From positions 1,612,001 to 1,676,000 of the forward strand of contig JAECYW010000003.1 of NCBI GenBank assembly GCA_023014335.1: 64,000 nucleotides of DNA, in the 5' to 3' direction. The DNA comes from Galerina marginata (lineage: Eukaryota; Basidiomycota; Agaricomycetes; Agaricales; Galerinaceae). The notes below the pieces were generated by a model. It ran no database searches and had not been told where the DNA came from. It worked only from the letters and a program-made list of their open reading frames with translations. Made by a program: the position numbers and the translations under genes. Below, in pieces: positions 1 to 11,244 of the stretch (position 1 is the first letter of the stretch; every line of letters begins with the position of its first letter).

Positions 1-1722
1 AATCGTAGTTGAAAGGATTTTCACTAGAAGAATACGCATGAGCTCGTGAACATGTTCGCTTATAGGAAGCTCACATTTCTTGTCCGATTTCGAGGAAACC
101 AAGCAGAAGGAAGGAGGCGAAGGCGGACCCTGGAATTGTGAGCCAACCGAAAGCGGTCACAATTTGGAACTGGAAACAATGTTAATATAAAAGAATAATC
201 TAGGCCGATTCACGACGCACAGGAAGGAAGAAAAGGTAGAGCCTGTACACATCTCAATCATCAGTCAACGCTTAACCAGTTTCCACTTAGTCACATACCA
301 AAGGGACATGCGGAGGTGAGCTTGGTATGCGAAGGGTAATGGGGTATTGCAGATGCGCTCGAGGTTAGAAAGGGTATCTTGAAGAGTTGAGAGATTCGTA
401 GTAAGACCCGCAGCAACGGCTGGTTGGAGCAATCCGTTACGCATGCACCCTTAGAAAAAGAGGAGCCTTAGTCACAAGGTTAGAGCCAAAACCGTTACAG
501 GGCAGACGTACAGGCTGTATAGCTGGTGTGATGCACGAATCAGAAACCAATCAAAGACGAGTAGTGAAGAAGACAAACTTTGAAAGAACGAGGACGATCT
601 CCAAGGGTATGTGACTCTCGACATATTCATTGAACCGCCTAGCTTTCCCATGTCTCCTGGTGCGAGCTTTGCGGGTAACTGTGCGTCCGATCCATTTGAA
701 GAACCGCAGGAGAGGAATATAATCGTAGACAGAGGCATGCGGTGGGTTACGAGCGGGCTTCAGAGGACGATCACTAGCAACTAGGGGAAGGGCCTTCTCT
801 GGATCACCAATAGGACTTGTACCCCGACGGGTGGAATCTTGGGAAGCAATGTCTGCTCCGAGTTCGGTAACAGGATCGTCGACGCGGCGATGGGGGTCAT
901 CATCATTATCTTCGTGCCAGAGTGGGAGCTTCTCCGCCTCGGGACCAGCTTGTCCATTTGCGTATCGAGGAAGGAAGGAAATTAGAGGATAAAGGTCTTC
1001 ATAATAAACTCCTGGCTCGTCACGTAGGAAATGCTTAATGGGTCACACGACTAGGTTAGCTTAAGTTGGGTAAGACAGTCTTTGAATTCTTACCTTCACT
1101 GACACGGCGAATGCAAGTACCTATCATATGCAAACACTGTAAGGCTCGGACCATATAAGTTGTCACTCCCACGTACCAGGTTCACCATGGTCTTCTTTTC
1201 GATGACATTGTGGAGTACAGTGGCGTTGCCTGTCTTTCGCTCGACGGGAACATGGATCCAAATCTTTAAGTAAAGTTAATATACATAGTGTGATTGGCAA
1301 AAAACAAAGCGGACCTGTTGAGCGAAATTCCTAGATGAAGTGACAATATTCGTCCACATCTTCCTTCCATCTTGGTACCTATGGAGTAATGTCCGAGTCA
1401 GAAAGAAAAGATTGAACAAACATGAAGGTGTACTCACCTTTCGTATGCGGAAGAAGTCCGGAAAGATATAACCAAACCGAGCACAGTACCGAGGACGGTC
1501 AGCAATGCTGATGAAACGGAGAGACTGTGATGGGTTTTCTTGGTTACCAGAGTCACCACTATAGCAGGGCCATGAAGTCAGGCTAAAGGAAAAGTTACAA
1601 GATGACATACTAGTCGCTATCAGCGAGAAGAAAGTGACTTCAGGCCAGATGTCGTTTATGACCGTAGCTTGGAATTTTTTGAATGTCCATGATCCACGAA
1701 ACAGGGGGTTTGCCGATACCAT
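1..1722 (-). CDS. Bestrophin-like anion channel (UPF0187), 3' end cut by window edge
   Basis: Multi-exon minus-strand gene. ATG at 1722 opens the protein with MVSANPLFRGSW. After an intron near 1566-1614 the second segment reads TVLGTVLGLVISFRTSSAYE, and after another intron (about 1382-1440) RYQDGRKMWTNIVTSSRN. These are the signature of fungal bestrophin/UPF0187 proteins, which form membrane chloride or bicarbonate-type anion channels. Further down, PGVYYEDLYPL (near 1000), LSNLERICNTPLPFAY (near 330-400), LYLFFLP (near 220-240), then FQIVTAFGWLTIPGSAF and the pore-adjacent ENPFNYD at the extreme left follow in the family order. Introns near 190-240 and 15-65 interrupt the last part. The C-terminal portion lies before position 1. 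It is a paralogue of the gene at 36617-39369. Function is assigned by family; the transported ion is not shown by the sequence. Confidence 0.88.
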
Positions 1723-3936
1723 CCTGACTCGAAGGACGTAGTTACGGAGAAAATAGGTATACTTGGAAGGAACGGGGAGTGCTTGACTTCAAGCAAATAA
1801 AAGGGATGATGCAGGCTGCGTCGACGGACGACCAATGCCAGACGGTGAAGGAGAACAAAAACGAGACGTGAACTTTTGTTATTTGTTCGCTAATAAATAG
1901 TTGTCCCATGCAGGGCCATCAGAGCCGCCGGGTCCGTGTGATCTTGCCTAAAAGAGAGCGGGATGTCTCCGCATTAGCCGGCCGGCTCAGAACCCTGACC
2001 TCATGTCAGCTTGTGACAGATTCGAGAAACACGCCTTTCGTTATTAATATGTCCCCGTCCACAACTACTCAAAGAGAAGGTCTTCCATTGGATCTTAGGA
2101 AGAAATTTTGTCTACCTCCCTGTCCTCTCATCCTCCACTCATTCAAAGAAATTGAAAATGCCCCGATACTGGGCGATCCGAATTATCGATGTGATCATCT
2201 TCAAGTCGTCTCCGGCGCTGGAAAATACAACTGATCCCTTGGCAACGGACATTTTAAGCCAAGGTAACCTCAAAACACCCCAAAAACGTCACGGCACATT
2301 GAGCTTTCCGGGGCTTCTTTAACGGCGAAAGAGTTTCATGATGATCCATGGATGGCACTTCCAAAACATGACAATTTTATAATAAGAGAGTTTTGAAAGA
2401 ACTTGCATGAGCGGAATAGATAATAGTATTCAGGAGACAAACTGCATGGTCCCCTCAGCCAATGCCCATCCAATGCCTTGCCATTGCCAACGCCGATATC
2501 ATGATACGTGAGAGAACCGTCAATTGAATTTCAGGGTGAGAGATCGATATCTATGATCTGGATAATCTGAATATGATGCCCCACAACCCACACCACAGCT
2601 TTCGAGTGATGTACTAACTTAGTACACAGTTTGATACTCAAAAACGACGAAGAGACGGGGCTGTTCATGATCAAGTTCTCGACGACGTTGCTGCATATTT
2701 GTATAATTGCACCATGGAGTCATCGCCCCAGCTCAAAGATCTCTGAACCACCGCATATTTGGTTCGCGTACGGTAGGACGGTACTACATTCCTGCAGCAA
2801 GCCGAGGATTAGACAACCTCGTGTATTATCTACTCGAGTAAACACTTTCACTGAACAGCTTGCACTGAACAGTTTTTTGCTAGAACTTCCACCACTGGCT
2901 CCACATATCTATATGACGCGTACGCCTGTCTAAATGTTATCTCTATTGTCGGAGAGCTGGCGCATCTCTGAGGCAGTGGGAGCATTCCTCCAATAATACT
3001 TCCACCTCATGCTCAGAAATGGCAACGGCTTGAACGTTTATATCACACCGTACATATGTGCCAGTGTAGCAAGGTTATTCTAGGATTGACAGGGATTACA
3101 ACATGAACTTTACTCTGGTACAAGACAACAAGCAGGAACTCTCAAGCTCGTGGAAATCATCTCTGGATACAGCGACAGCTTCTTTCGACAAGCACTGCGT
3201 TCGCTTGAATGAAGGTCTCCAGTCGATATCTAAGCACCAAAAATAAATGCGAAAATGAATCAGACACCGGATTAACGATGATAGCGGTTGAGCCGCAACA
3301 GACGCTCATTGCGTCGTGTCCTGCTGTTAAATTTGAAACGACGACGCTGGACGATGACAGCCAAGGCAGAAGCCGATGGAAACAATAAATCGTCGCAAGA
3401 TATAGGAATGAGGCTGTGAACAAAAAAATTGGCTTTCACAGGGCTTCAATGGCTCCATCTTGCTTGCGTGGTATGTAAGGCTCTGAATACTCTCTGAATT
3501 CATCGTGATCAATTCTATAAATATCTACAAGTGAAGCGCCCATTAGGCGTACGCCACACCAGTACCGATCATTCAAGTCAACACCAAGTCCTGATGTACT
3601 TCCACAACAAAGGGTTCAAAGGCGCTCGGCCATAGCAAGGAAACGATCGCAAAATTCTGTTGTATTTCCAGCTCAATTAAGAATGCATTTAAGTACGTTA
3701 TATCCCGATTCCGTGCCCAATCTCCGTCGATTGACCCAACGTGAAGGTCCTCAATTTCCGCAGTGTAGATTGTTGGTCAAATTCCCCGACGCCAATGCGT
3801 CCTATCAGAAAGAAACGTCCGAAGGAAATAAAAAACCAAGTCAACAAATAAAATTCAATTCTTGTCCCCTTCCCGAGCCCCTTTACTGAGCGACGCTCAT
3901 CAGACTTCCGACGAAGGTAAGAATCTAAGACACGGA
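1723..3936. other. Intergenic, no supported gene
   Basis: Upstream region of the bestrophin gene and downstream region of fimbrin. Several 60-110-codon open frames occur on both strands (for example 1908-2234 plus and 3157-3423 minus), but none shows a recognisable domain, splice-linked continuation or conserved motif. I see no repeat or RNA gene here. Confidence 0.5.
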
Positions 3937-6215
3937 TTACTGAAAAACCAAGCAAGGAAAAGCAATGGGACGACATACAAGTTTCGCTCGCACATCGACA
4001 ATATCTTCAGGCACCAAGAAGATAAGCGCGTTCATCTTTCTTGCAATCGAAATGGCCAGTTTAGCTAAAACGAAACGTCTCTTAGCCGCAAGCCATGTCA
4101 TAAAATAACGACGCACCATTCTGCCTTCGATCCTCATAATCCCCGTTGTCCGCAACGCTGAGGACAAGGTTAGGATCGACGATGCCCGGCCGAATCGCGT
4201 CCAAGAGGTCGAGGAAGAACAGCCCGGTGGTGATAGACGGATCCTTGAATGAGCGGATGGGCCGCACGCCAGGTTTCGCCTTTTGCGCGGTGGTGTTGGC
4301 CCATGACAGCATGTCCCGGTCAGTCATCGGCCGCCCGGTCTTGGATAGAGAAGTGAGTGTTTTCGTAATGTTCATGCTAGAATAGGATATACGAATGTAA
4401 ATTATTTTGTTCGGATGCGCGGACTTGATTTATGAACAAAACTCACCGCATAATCTGCCAGACAAGTCCAAGGACCAACGTCTTCTTTGCATCGACGATA
4501 TCCGCGCCTTGAATGCCGACCATGTGCAGCCCATTCTGCTTGGCGAGGTCTACGACGTAGTTTGTGTTCTCGACGGCCTTGAACCGCGACAAGGTGCTCT
4601 GGTTAGGCGTAACACCAATATCCTCTCCTTCCTCCTCGTCTGCTCCACCACTCGCATATGACGCCTGACCTGCGCCTGCCTTAGGCTTGGACACACGTCT
4701 CCAGATAACGCTCCCAGGTAGAATCTTGTCGAATGCTTGGAGGATGACCAGCCCGTCCTTGAGGTTCTCGAAAAGGTTGAACACGCCAGGCTCGACCCCC
4801 AGTGAGTTGAGCCACAGGGTAAACACACGGGCCTCGCGCTCTCCTTCCGCGTCAAAGTCCTCGACTTGACCGTAATCCTTTGCTTCCTGTTCGTCCAAAG
4901 GTTCGAGGCCGGGGTGGGTGTTGAAGAGGTTGGCGACAAAGGCCAAGTTAAGTCGAGGGTTTCCTGCTACGAGAGACGAAGGGGTGAGATATTTCCGGCA
5001 TCCGATTTTATCTGCGTTTTGGAGGACCTGCTCGGCGCGAGTGCGAACGTCACTAGTCTGAAGGGGTGCCCGTGAACACTGATCCGGTTTCAGCTGGTTG
5101 AGCAAGACAGTGTAATTTTCACCGTCTGAGACGTCGCGACTGAAGTTGTTGACTCTGAAAAAAAGGAGAGTTCGTATGACGTCACATCATGACAATATCC
5201 CAAAACGCGCTCACCTGCGTTTCCACCCAGCAGCCTTGAGATGATAATTGAACCAGCGTAGGAGAATTTGGTCTGGAGTCAGCCGTAATAAGTCATCGAT
5301 GGTTTCTCCCTCTTCGCATAATCTGTATAACTCAGGGTGTAGTTTGATATCGACCTGGGCAAGCAAACCGCGTCGGATGATCTGCCAGATGAGACCAAGG
5401 ATGAGATGTTCGCGACCTTCCGACAGATCCGAAGAGCCAATGTTGACCACGGAGCAGCCGATACCTTTCGCCGAAGTAATGACGATGTTGTTGTTCTCTG
5501 TGATCTGGAAGGCATTGAGCGGTTTCCGGGCTGTGGGCTTGTTCAGGACACGCGTGTCGATTGTGTCTGGGACGGAATCGTTGATGAGTTTTGAAAGGAT
5601 GAGCCCGTCTTTACACTCGTCAAAGAGCTGCATGGTGTCGGTGGGGATGGGATATCGGTCATTGACATCTGGATCATTTTCGATCACCTCCATAGAATAT
5701 GAGTATGATCACGAAAGTCAGATGCCACCGTCGGGACATACCAGGTTGATGTGATTCGTGAATTCGGCTCGTTCATCCTCGTTAAGTGTATGACTGACGT
5801 TGGCATTCGATCCCTGGACTGTGACCTTTCCGGCCTTCGTGGTGATAGCGCCTTTTCCTTGCGAGCGCAGTTTGACGTTCAACTGCGCATTGGGTCAGGT
5901 TGTCTTCTCAAACAAAGCCTAGCTCCACGCACCTCGACCCAGTCGTCCAACTCCACCTTGCCACTGGCGTCGACGCTGACATGCTTCAAGGTCTCTCGTG
6001 CGATATCATACGATTGTCCACTCGATTGCAGTGCTTGCAAAACAGCAGACTTGTCGACCCTGCCCGGTGAGTCCGTATGCAGGGAACTATGATGAAAGAT
6101 GAGGGATGATCTCGATGCAAAAGTCGTGTTTTACGTACTTGAATTGGTTAATGAGGTCAAACATCTCATCCCGAGAGACTTCGGGGAACTTCTTTTGCAG
6201 TTTGAAGGCCTCCAT
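3937..6215 (-). CDS. SAC6: Fimbrin/plastin, actin-bundling protein
   Basis: Fimbrin crosslinks actin filaments in cortical patches and cables through two actin-binding domains, each made of two calponin-homology (CH) domains. ATG at 6215 starts MEAFKLQKKF; the next exon (about 5940-6085) gives the second EF-hand-like segment (ETLKHVSVDASGKVELDDW). CH1 is in the exon 5211-5693 (FDECKDGLILSKLINDS, ending LILGLIWQIIRRG). CH2 starts at LLRWFNYHLKAAGWKRR and continues across the intron 5157-5213 into LNLAFVANLFNTHPGLEPLD. CH3 is LFENLKDGLVILQAFDKILPG to LVLGLVWQIMR (ending 4443). CH4 is in 4130-4375 (SFKDPSITTGLFFLDLL) plus the last exon (IARKMNALIFLVPEDIVDV). The stop is TAA at 3937-3939 whether or not a final 45-nt intron is removed. 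The C-terminus ends a little earlier than in relatives I know. The gene is otherwise complete and ordinary. Confidence 0.95.
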
Positions 6216-6974
6216 GGTGGGTGTAGTGAATGAAGGATAAGGTCATTGTGAAGTCTCCGATCTTATCTTGTTTGGGTATGTGGCTGTGCAGCTTCGCAGC
6301 CTTGCTCGCGCAGCAGCGCCCGTCGCAGACAAGGCCGTACATAACACTGACAGTGCCAAGAAAATTGTAGACCAACTATGTCATTTACTTGCGAAAGCGT
6401 AGTCTCCAGCCTGACAGACTTTGAACGAATCTAAAGGCTTCGGTAGAGTTCGACTTGTGATAGGTTGCGCAGGTCGATTACAAGACGACGAAAGATGAAC
6501 TAGATCCTATTTAAAAAGGTCGTACGAATTCCGGTATCGGCCAATCGCGTGCCCCTCCATCCCAGAAGCAGAATCTTTTTAAAAATCGGTTTGGAAAGCA
6601 GCACTCCAAGGTGGTAAAACGCCATTCCAGAAACGGTCAATAAAACTCGTCAGAAAACAGCAGTCTTAGATGCTCAAGAACATTAAATGTCAGAGACAGA
6701 ACAATGGTTTTTTCACCTCTGGTCCGGCCGCGATTCGATGTTAAACGTTAAACAGTGGCCGCAACTGCTCGTCACGCTGTCCATTATTCATCCACAATAA
6801 TGGAGCGGCGGTGTCCAGATGCCCGCCAGGAAACGTAAAAGTTGGCCAGTTAGTAAATGACTGAAAAGGAGACACGGTCATTCAAAAAAATGTGGACAAG
6901 TAGCGAATAAACGGTACCTAAATTTTGACCCCACAAATTGTGAAAAGATTATCTGTTCTTGGGAACTCTTCGAA
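6216..6974. other. Intergenic: fimbrin promoter and 3' flank of next gene
   Basis: Contains the fimbrin 5' leader and promoter, and the 3' flank of the minus-strand gene starting at 7673. No further gene or repeat was recognised. Confidence 0.5.
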
Positions 6975-7673
6975 TCATCTATCCCAAGTTTGTCGACTTG
7001 TCCCATCCCTGCTACGCTTGCTACCTATGATCGTCACGGTCCCATTGAATATACTCGATGCCTTTTGGTCTCTTTGAATGGACATGCCTCTAGCGTGCAA
7101 GGGTTCCTGTAGGTCTTCGATGAGCCTTTGTCCCATCATACTGCGCATCAAAGCGTCGATATCGTTCGTTGACGGCTGAGTCTCCAGCGCGGCCTTGCTA
7201 CCGCGCCGTAGAATCTGCTCAAAGACCTCGTTCTCGTGAAGATTTGCTACTTCGGCGTGAAGGGTGGTCATGACGCGTTCGAATAAGACTAGAAAGATGA
7301 AACGTAAGGAATGACATGACAACAGGAGGCTTAACACACTCTTCTCTTCATCAGGGTTCAACTTTCTTTCTGTAACCCTCACCATCTTCACATCCACCGC
7401 TCCCTGTATTTGGCCCGGCACTGCAGGTACCTTCAGCAAAGGTTCCCTATCCGCACTCAGCTCCTTGCCACAGGGCGCGTTCAGCTTCATTGTCTCCTCT
7501 AACTTCCTCTCGAAGGCCGCCTGGGAGAGCTGTGACTCGCTATCAATGAATGAAGTTTGGTCGGCCCCATATGGCGTCCCAACCGAAGAAGCTGGCGAAG
7601 GTGGCCGCAGAACTGGCTGCGCGTATTCAGTGCGGTGTGTATGAGTCGTTATGGGCGGATGCGCAATGGACAT
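6975..7673 (-). CDS. Unrecognised conserved-looking fungal protein, two exons
   Basis: First ATG is at 7673 (MSIAHPPITTHTH); an in-frame upstream extension begins without ATG. The open frame runs to a stop at 6975 and holds one intron near 7290-7340: read-through gives a hydrophobic, unlikely stretch (LLLSCHSLRFIFLVL), while removing gtgtgttaag...tttctag joins NPDEEK to LFERVMTTLHAEVANLHE. The protein is about 215 residues: a low-complexity Pro/Thr N-terminus, a middle with charged segments (QAAFERKLEETMKLN, VKMVRVTERKLNPDEEK), then a predicted helical segment (VMTTLHAEVANLHENEVFEQ) and a polar tail. No signal peptide or membrane span. I do not recognise the family and assign no function. Confidence 0.6.
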   Translation of the reverse strand: MSIAHPPITTHTHRTEYAQPVLRPPSPASSVGTPYGADQTSFIDSESQLSQAAFERKLEETMKLNAPCGKELSADREPLLKVPAVPGQIQGAVDVKMVRVTERKLNPDEEKSVLSLLLSCHSLRFIFLVLFERVMTTLHAEVANLHENEVFEQILRRGSKAALETQPSTNDIDALMRSMMGQRLIEDLQEPLHARGMSIQRDQKASSIFNGTVTIIGSKRSRDGTSRQTWDR

Positions 7674-7685
7674 GGTCGACGTCAA

Positions 7686-8342
7686 AGTTCAACCCAGTCC
7701 AATAATCCAAGTCCAATGACTCCAATCTCAGCTTTTGCATTGTGTGCTGGTCCCGTGACCGTGCCGCGTCGTTAATTGCATTTTAGGAGGTGACATATAT
7801 TGACGCGATTATCACTTCAAAAGTAATATTCAAAGCTACAAACTTGAAACACGTTGATGCAACGGTGATAAAATTACATTTTTAGCGAATCTGGCATGCT
7901 TTACATCCTAGCACACTGATCTGACGGTGAGAGGAACAGGTCAAGGATGCAGATTTCTGTATAATATGGCTGAAACAAAGTTCCGAGTGAGCTATGGACT
8001 GTTAAATTAGAGGACTTCATACAAATTATATACAGTGGTTCTAGGTGTAATTTTTCATCGTCTTCGTAGATTGTCTAAAGAACTAATTCAAGGTACCTGT
8101 CGTTAATCAAAATAAGTCCCAGAAATATTGATATGCTCCCCTGACCCGTGTCCGAGACAACGAAGAAACAGAGTGAAGTCTACTAGTACGGCGAGCCTCC
8201 TGTCGTCGGATTGAATTTCTTGTAGCCTAAGAGCATTAACGTCAAATGGAATTAAACGGTGACTTGGCTCGGTGGCCCCTGTGAGAGAGAAAAGTACCCA
8301 GCTAATCAGCTAGATAACCTACCAGTTTGAAAACCCGAACAC
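7686..8342. other. Intergenic, AT-rich, nothing recognised
   Basis: AT-rich stretch between the start of the unrecognised protein at 7673 and the stop of the DUF6533 gene at 8343. No open frame with supporting features and no repeat is apparent. Confidence 0.5.
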
Positions 8343-9910
8343 TCACTTCGTATCATAAGCAATATTATCTGTGAGCGTAAGTGTAGGCTGTTCAGCTTCC
8401 TCTGAATCCTCATTGGCATCCGAGTCACTATTCAAGATCTCTTGAGACCATCCAAACGGCAGAGCGGTGCAATCACGGTGTCCAGCGTTCCGTAGTGAGA
8501 GAGTGAGTCGTGTAATCATGATTGAGGTAAGGCTATTTAAACAAGAGAGTAAGGAATGTCATCGAAGTGAGTTCCAAAAGATGAACATACATCATGCTAG
8601 GTCTGCAGAAAATTCATACAATTAACGATACGAAGGAGTACATCATAATCTCTACTCACTGTGCATTTATTAACTTTATACCCCGCTGTAAAATGAGGTT
8701 TTAACTTGAAGTTGACGCTTGTGGCATATAGAATATCACGAAAATTGTTACATACCCTTCCCGTTAGAGCACATATCATCCACACGACATTGCCTGAAAG
8801 TATGACCGAGAAATACATTACTCCGTCTTTGAGAATCGTCTTCAGCAGTGCCGTCCTTGGGAACTGCTTCATGCGAAAATTAATCGTACGCAAGATCGTC
8901 AACAAGAATACGGTGAAGTCGAACAGGATAGAAACGCCGAGGTAAGCGGTGTCCCTAATGAGATAAAAAATAAGTATGTTGGAGACCAGGATATAGTGAA
9001 TCGTACATTCGTGGGTCGGAAAATAAGATGCAGACTTTAAATTGTCCTTTAGGTCAAGATGGGGAGTTATGTCAAGAGAGTTTTCGACCTCACCGTGATA
9101 CGGGTCAGCCAGATCGACTGGTGTAGCAAGTGCTATTTAAAAACAAGACTTCAGATATTCTATTCCTCAAAGACACCTTGGAACATACCATGATTTTTCC
9201 CGGGTCTCGACATGGCGTAAATAACCACGCAGCATTGAACTATCATAATGCTACCCAGAAATGCCACCCAGAAGCGGTTGCGGTTCGTCAATGCGAAGGT
9301 GCTGGCGAGTAACATTCGTGAGTACAGAGGTATTGAGCGATCTCCTTCTATCGTACCGCATGACTAGCACGCTTTCAGCGGGTATGACAATGAGGAGCGT
9401 TTGGAACCATTTGACAATGGCGAACCGGTTGCAACTACAACCATTTAAGCGCCGACCTGGACAGCGAAATAGAATGAAGGACATACACCTAAAATATTCA
9501 ATTGACATTTAAATATCTATACACCCAGCAATGTCATTTCTACATACCTCGGCAGTCCACAGAGAAGAGAAGTATGCTAAATGACAATTTAGATTATGAC
9601 GGGAGGACTCGGATTAACTCTTACCGGAAAGGGTAATTATACAGAAGGCCATTGGGCAATATCGATTCTAAGATAAATGTCAGACATGTTCGGCGGCGAA
9701 ACGAGAATTCCATCACTTACAATAATGTAGAGGTAGAAAACTGCGTGTCAGGAAAAATGAGTTGAAACAACTTATATCTGAGAGCGTTATTTAGAACATA
9801 CTAGGTGACCGACCCCCTCTCCAAATTTCCTGCACCTCTTTCCCGATTGTCAAACAATAATCGTATGCCAACAGTGCAGCCATCCCAACGTAATATCGCT
9901 GTAGGTCCAT
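8343..9910 (-). CDS. DUF6533-type multi-pass membrane protein
   Basis: About nine small exons on the minus strand. ATG at 9910 gives MDLQRYYVGMAALLAYDYCL followed by TIGKEVQEIWRG; the pattern of an aromatic/hydrophobic helix, then YDY, then a KE/DEV...IW turn is the hallmark of the DUF6533 N-terminal domain found in expanded families of Agaricomycete membrane proteins. Later exons read FYLYIIVNRYCP, AYFSSLWTAE, FAIVKWFQTLLIVIPAESVL, TFALTNRNRFWVAFLGSIMI (exon near 9185-9310), DTAYLGVSILFDFTVFLLTI (near 8870-8960), KDGVMYFSVILSGNVVWMI (near 8760-8820) and finally TSIMITRLTLSLRNAG plus an acidic tail ending YDTK before TGA at 8343-8345. Seven or so hydrophobic spans are expected. The molecular role of DUF6533 proteins is unknown; a receptor-like topology is only an inference. 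Confidence 0.8.
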
Positions 9911-11244
9911 GAGTAAATCTAGGTATTTGATGTGTACGCCAGAACTAAAATAATCAACCTTAAATGCGAGTCTAAAAATTCAATCATATAGCACGAGGTC
10001 ATTGATTTTTTACTCTTGGGCAACGAGTTGTGGGCTCACAAGTCATGACCGAGCGTGATAGTTTCAGGCGTTAGTAGGCTGTCGTTGCCCATAGGATGGG
10101 ATGGGTGAAGCTTTTGTCGAACCTTCCCCCGTTCTGATAAAAGGCAAGAACCAAGGCGGGGAGAATTGTGGCTATTGAACGGGCTTAATTACTCGGACAA
10201 GTCTATTTGTACAACCGTCTGACGGTGCTGACGGAGGATGTAAGTGGATCAAGTTAATTTTAAGCAACAGAAAGATAAGCCGAGGTATTTTTAGCCACAG
10301 CTATGTTAGATCAAAATCAGCAATAAATTCTTCTCCTGCTGAGAGAATTACGACCCCAAGCCTCCAAGAACACAATTTTTGGCCATGATCCTCCTTGGCT
10401 TTCGCCGTCGTCATATTTTGCGCTTACTGCCCTTAAAATCCGCATCCGATGGCGCCGGATAGCCCTCCCAAAGAATCAACGCCGAGAGGTGATGGTGTGG
10501 TAAGTAGAGCCTCAAGGTTGTACATGACCCAGGCCTCGGAGGTTAAACTGCATCGATAAGGTCACGATGGTCATAGGGTGGTAAGTTAAGTGAAAGTGGA
10601 AGGGCATGTGCTATAAGATTTTTGAGCTGCGTGCACTACGGAGCGCTGAGTCTCGGGTCTCGACCGCGATGCCGTGTAGCTTAATTAATTTAACCTCGCT
10701 GGGTGGTGCAATAAAACGCTCAGTGGCAGGGACAATATTCGCGTTACGACTTACTTCCTAAAGATTAGGTCACAAATTCCCCAATGCCAACACAAAGAAA
10801 CACAGCTTGTATATTGCATGAACAGATTACATTGTGCTATAATATAAAACCATTTAAAACCTCTGAGGACAACTGTCATGCATGTCATGAGTGAGCATTT
10901 CAATGGCTCCAAAATGGGCTTTGGAAGTTTGGATTCCACGCGCACTGAGCACGTGATGGGAAAAACGTCGGGCCGTTTCTCCTAAAAAGGACACACGTGC
11001 GCGCCGCCAACAAAAAGCGACCATACGTTCTGTCAATATTTTGCTCTCAAGAACTTGAAGAAGTCTCCTAATTCTGCACGGCTGAACGATGTTCACGGCC
11101 AGAGAAGACAGAGAAGATCTGAAGGTGGCACCATTTACAACAGTGGACACGACGCCTCACCGATTTAAAAACCCCTGTCAATTGGGTTGGTGATTAGCTC
11201 CTGCTTTGGAACTCTTCGCGCCTCCAGCTTCACAAGGAGGGAAC
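9911..11244. other. Intergenic, bidirectional upstream region
   Basis: Lies between the divergently transcribed DUF6533 gene (minus) and the phosphoesterase gene (plus), so it holds both promoters. Short open frames at 10751-11150 show no domain. A CACGTG occurs near 10950. No repeat or RNA gene recognised. Confidence 0.5.

Noticed and set aside
1908..2234. 108-codon plus-strand open frame in the gap between bestrophin and fimbrin
   Set aside because: No domain, no splice-linked continuation, composition typical of chance frames and no recognisable start context.
3157..3423. 88-codon minus-strand frame with weak similarity to the frame at 42388 (QANAVL/QVNAVL)
   Set aside because: The shared short peptide is within chance expectation and there is no alignment beyond about ten residues.
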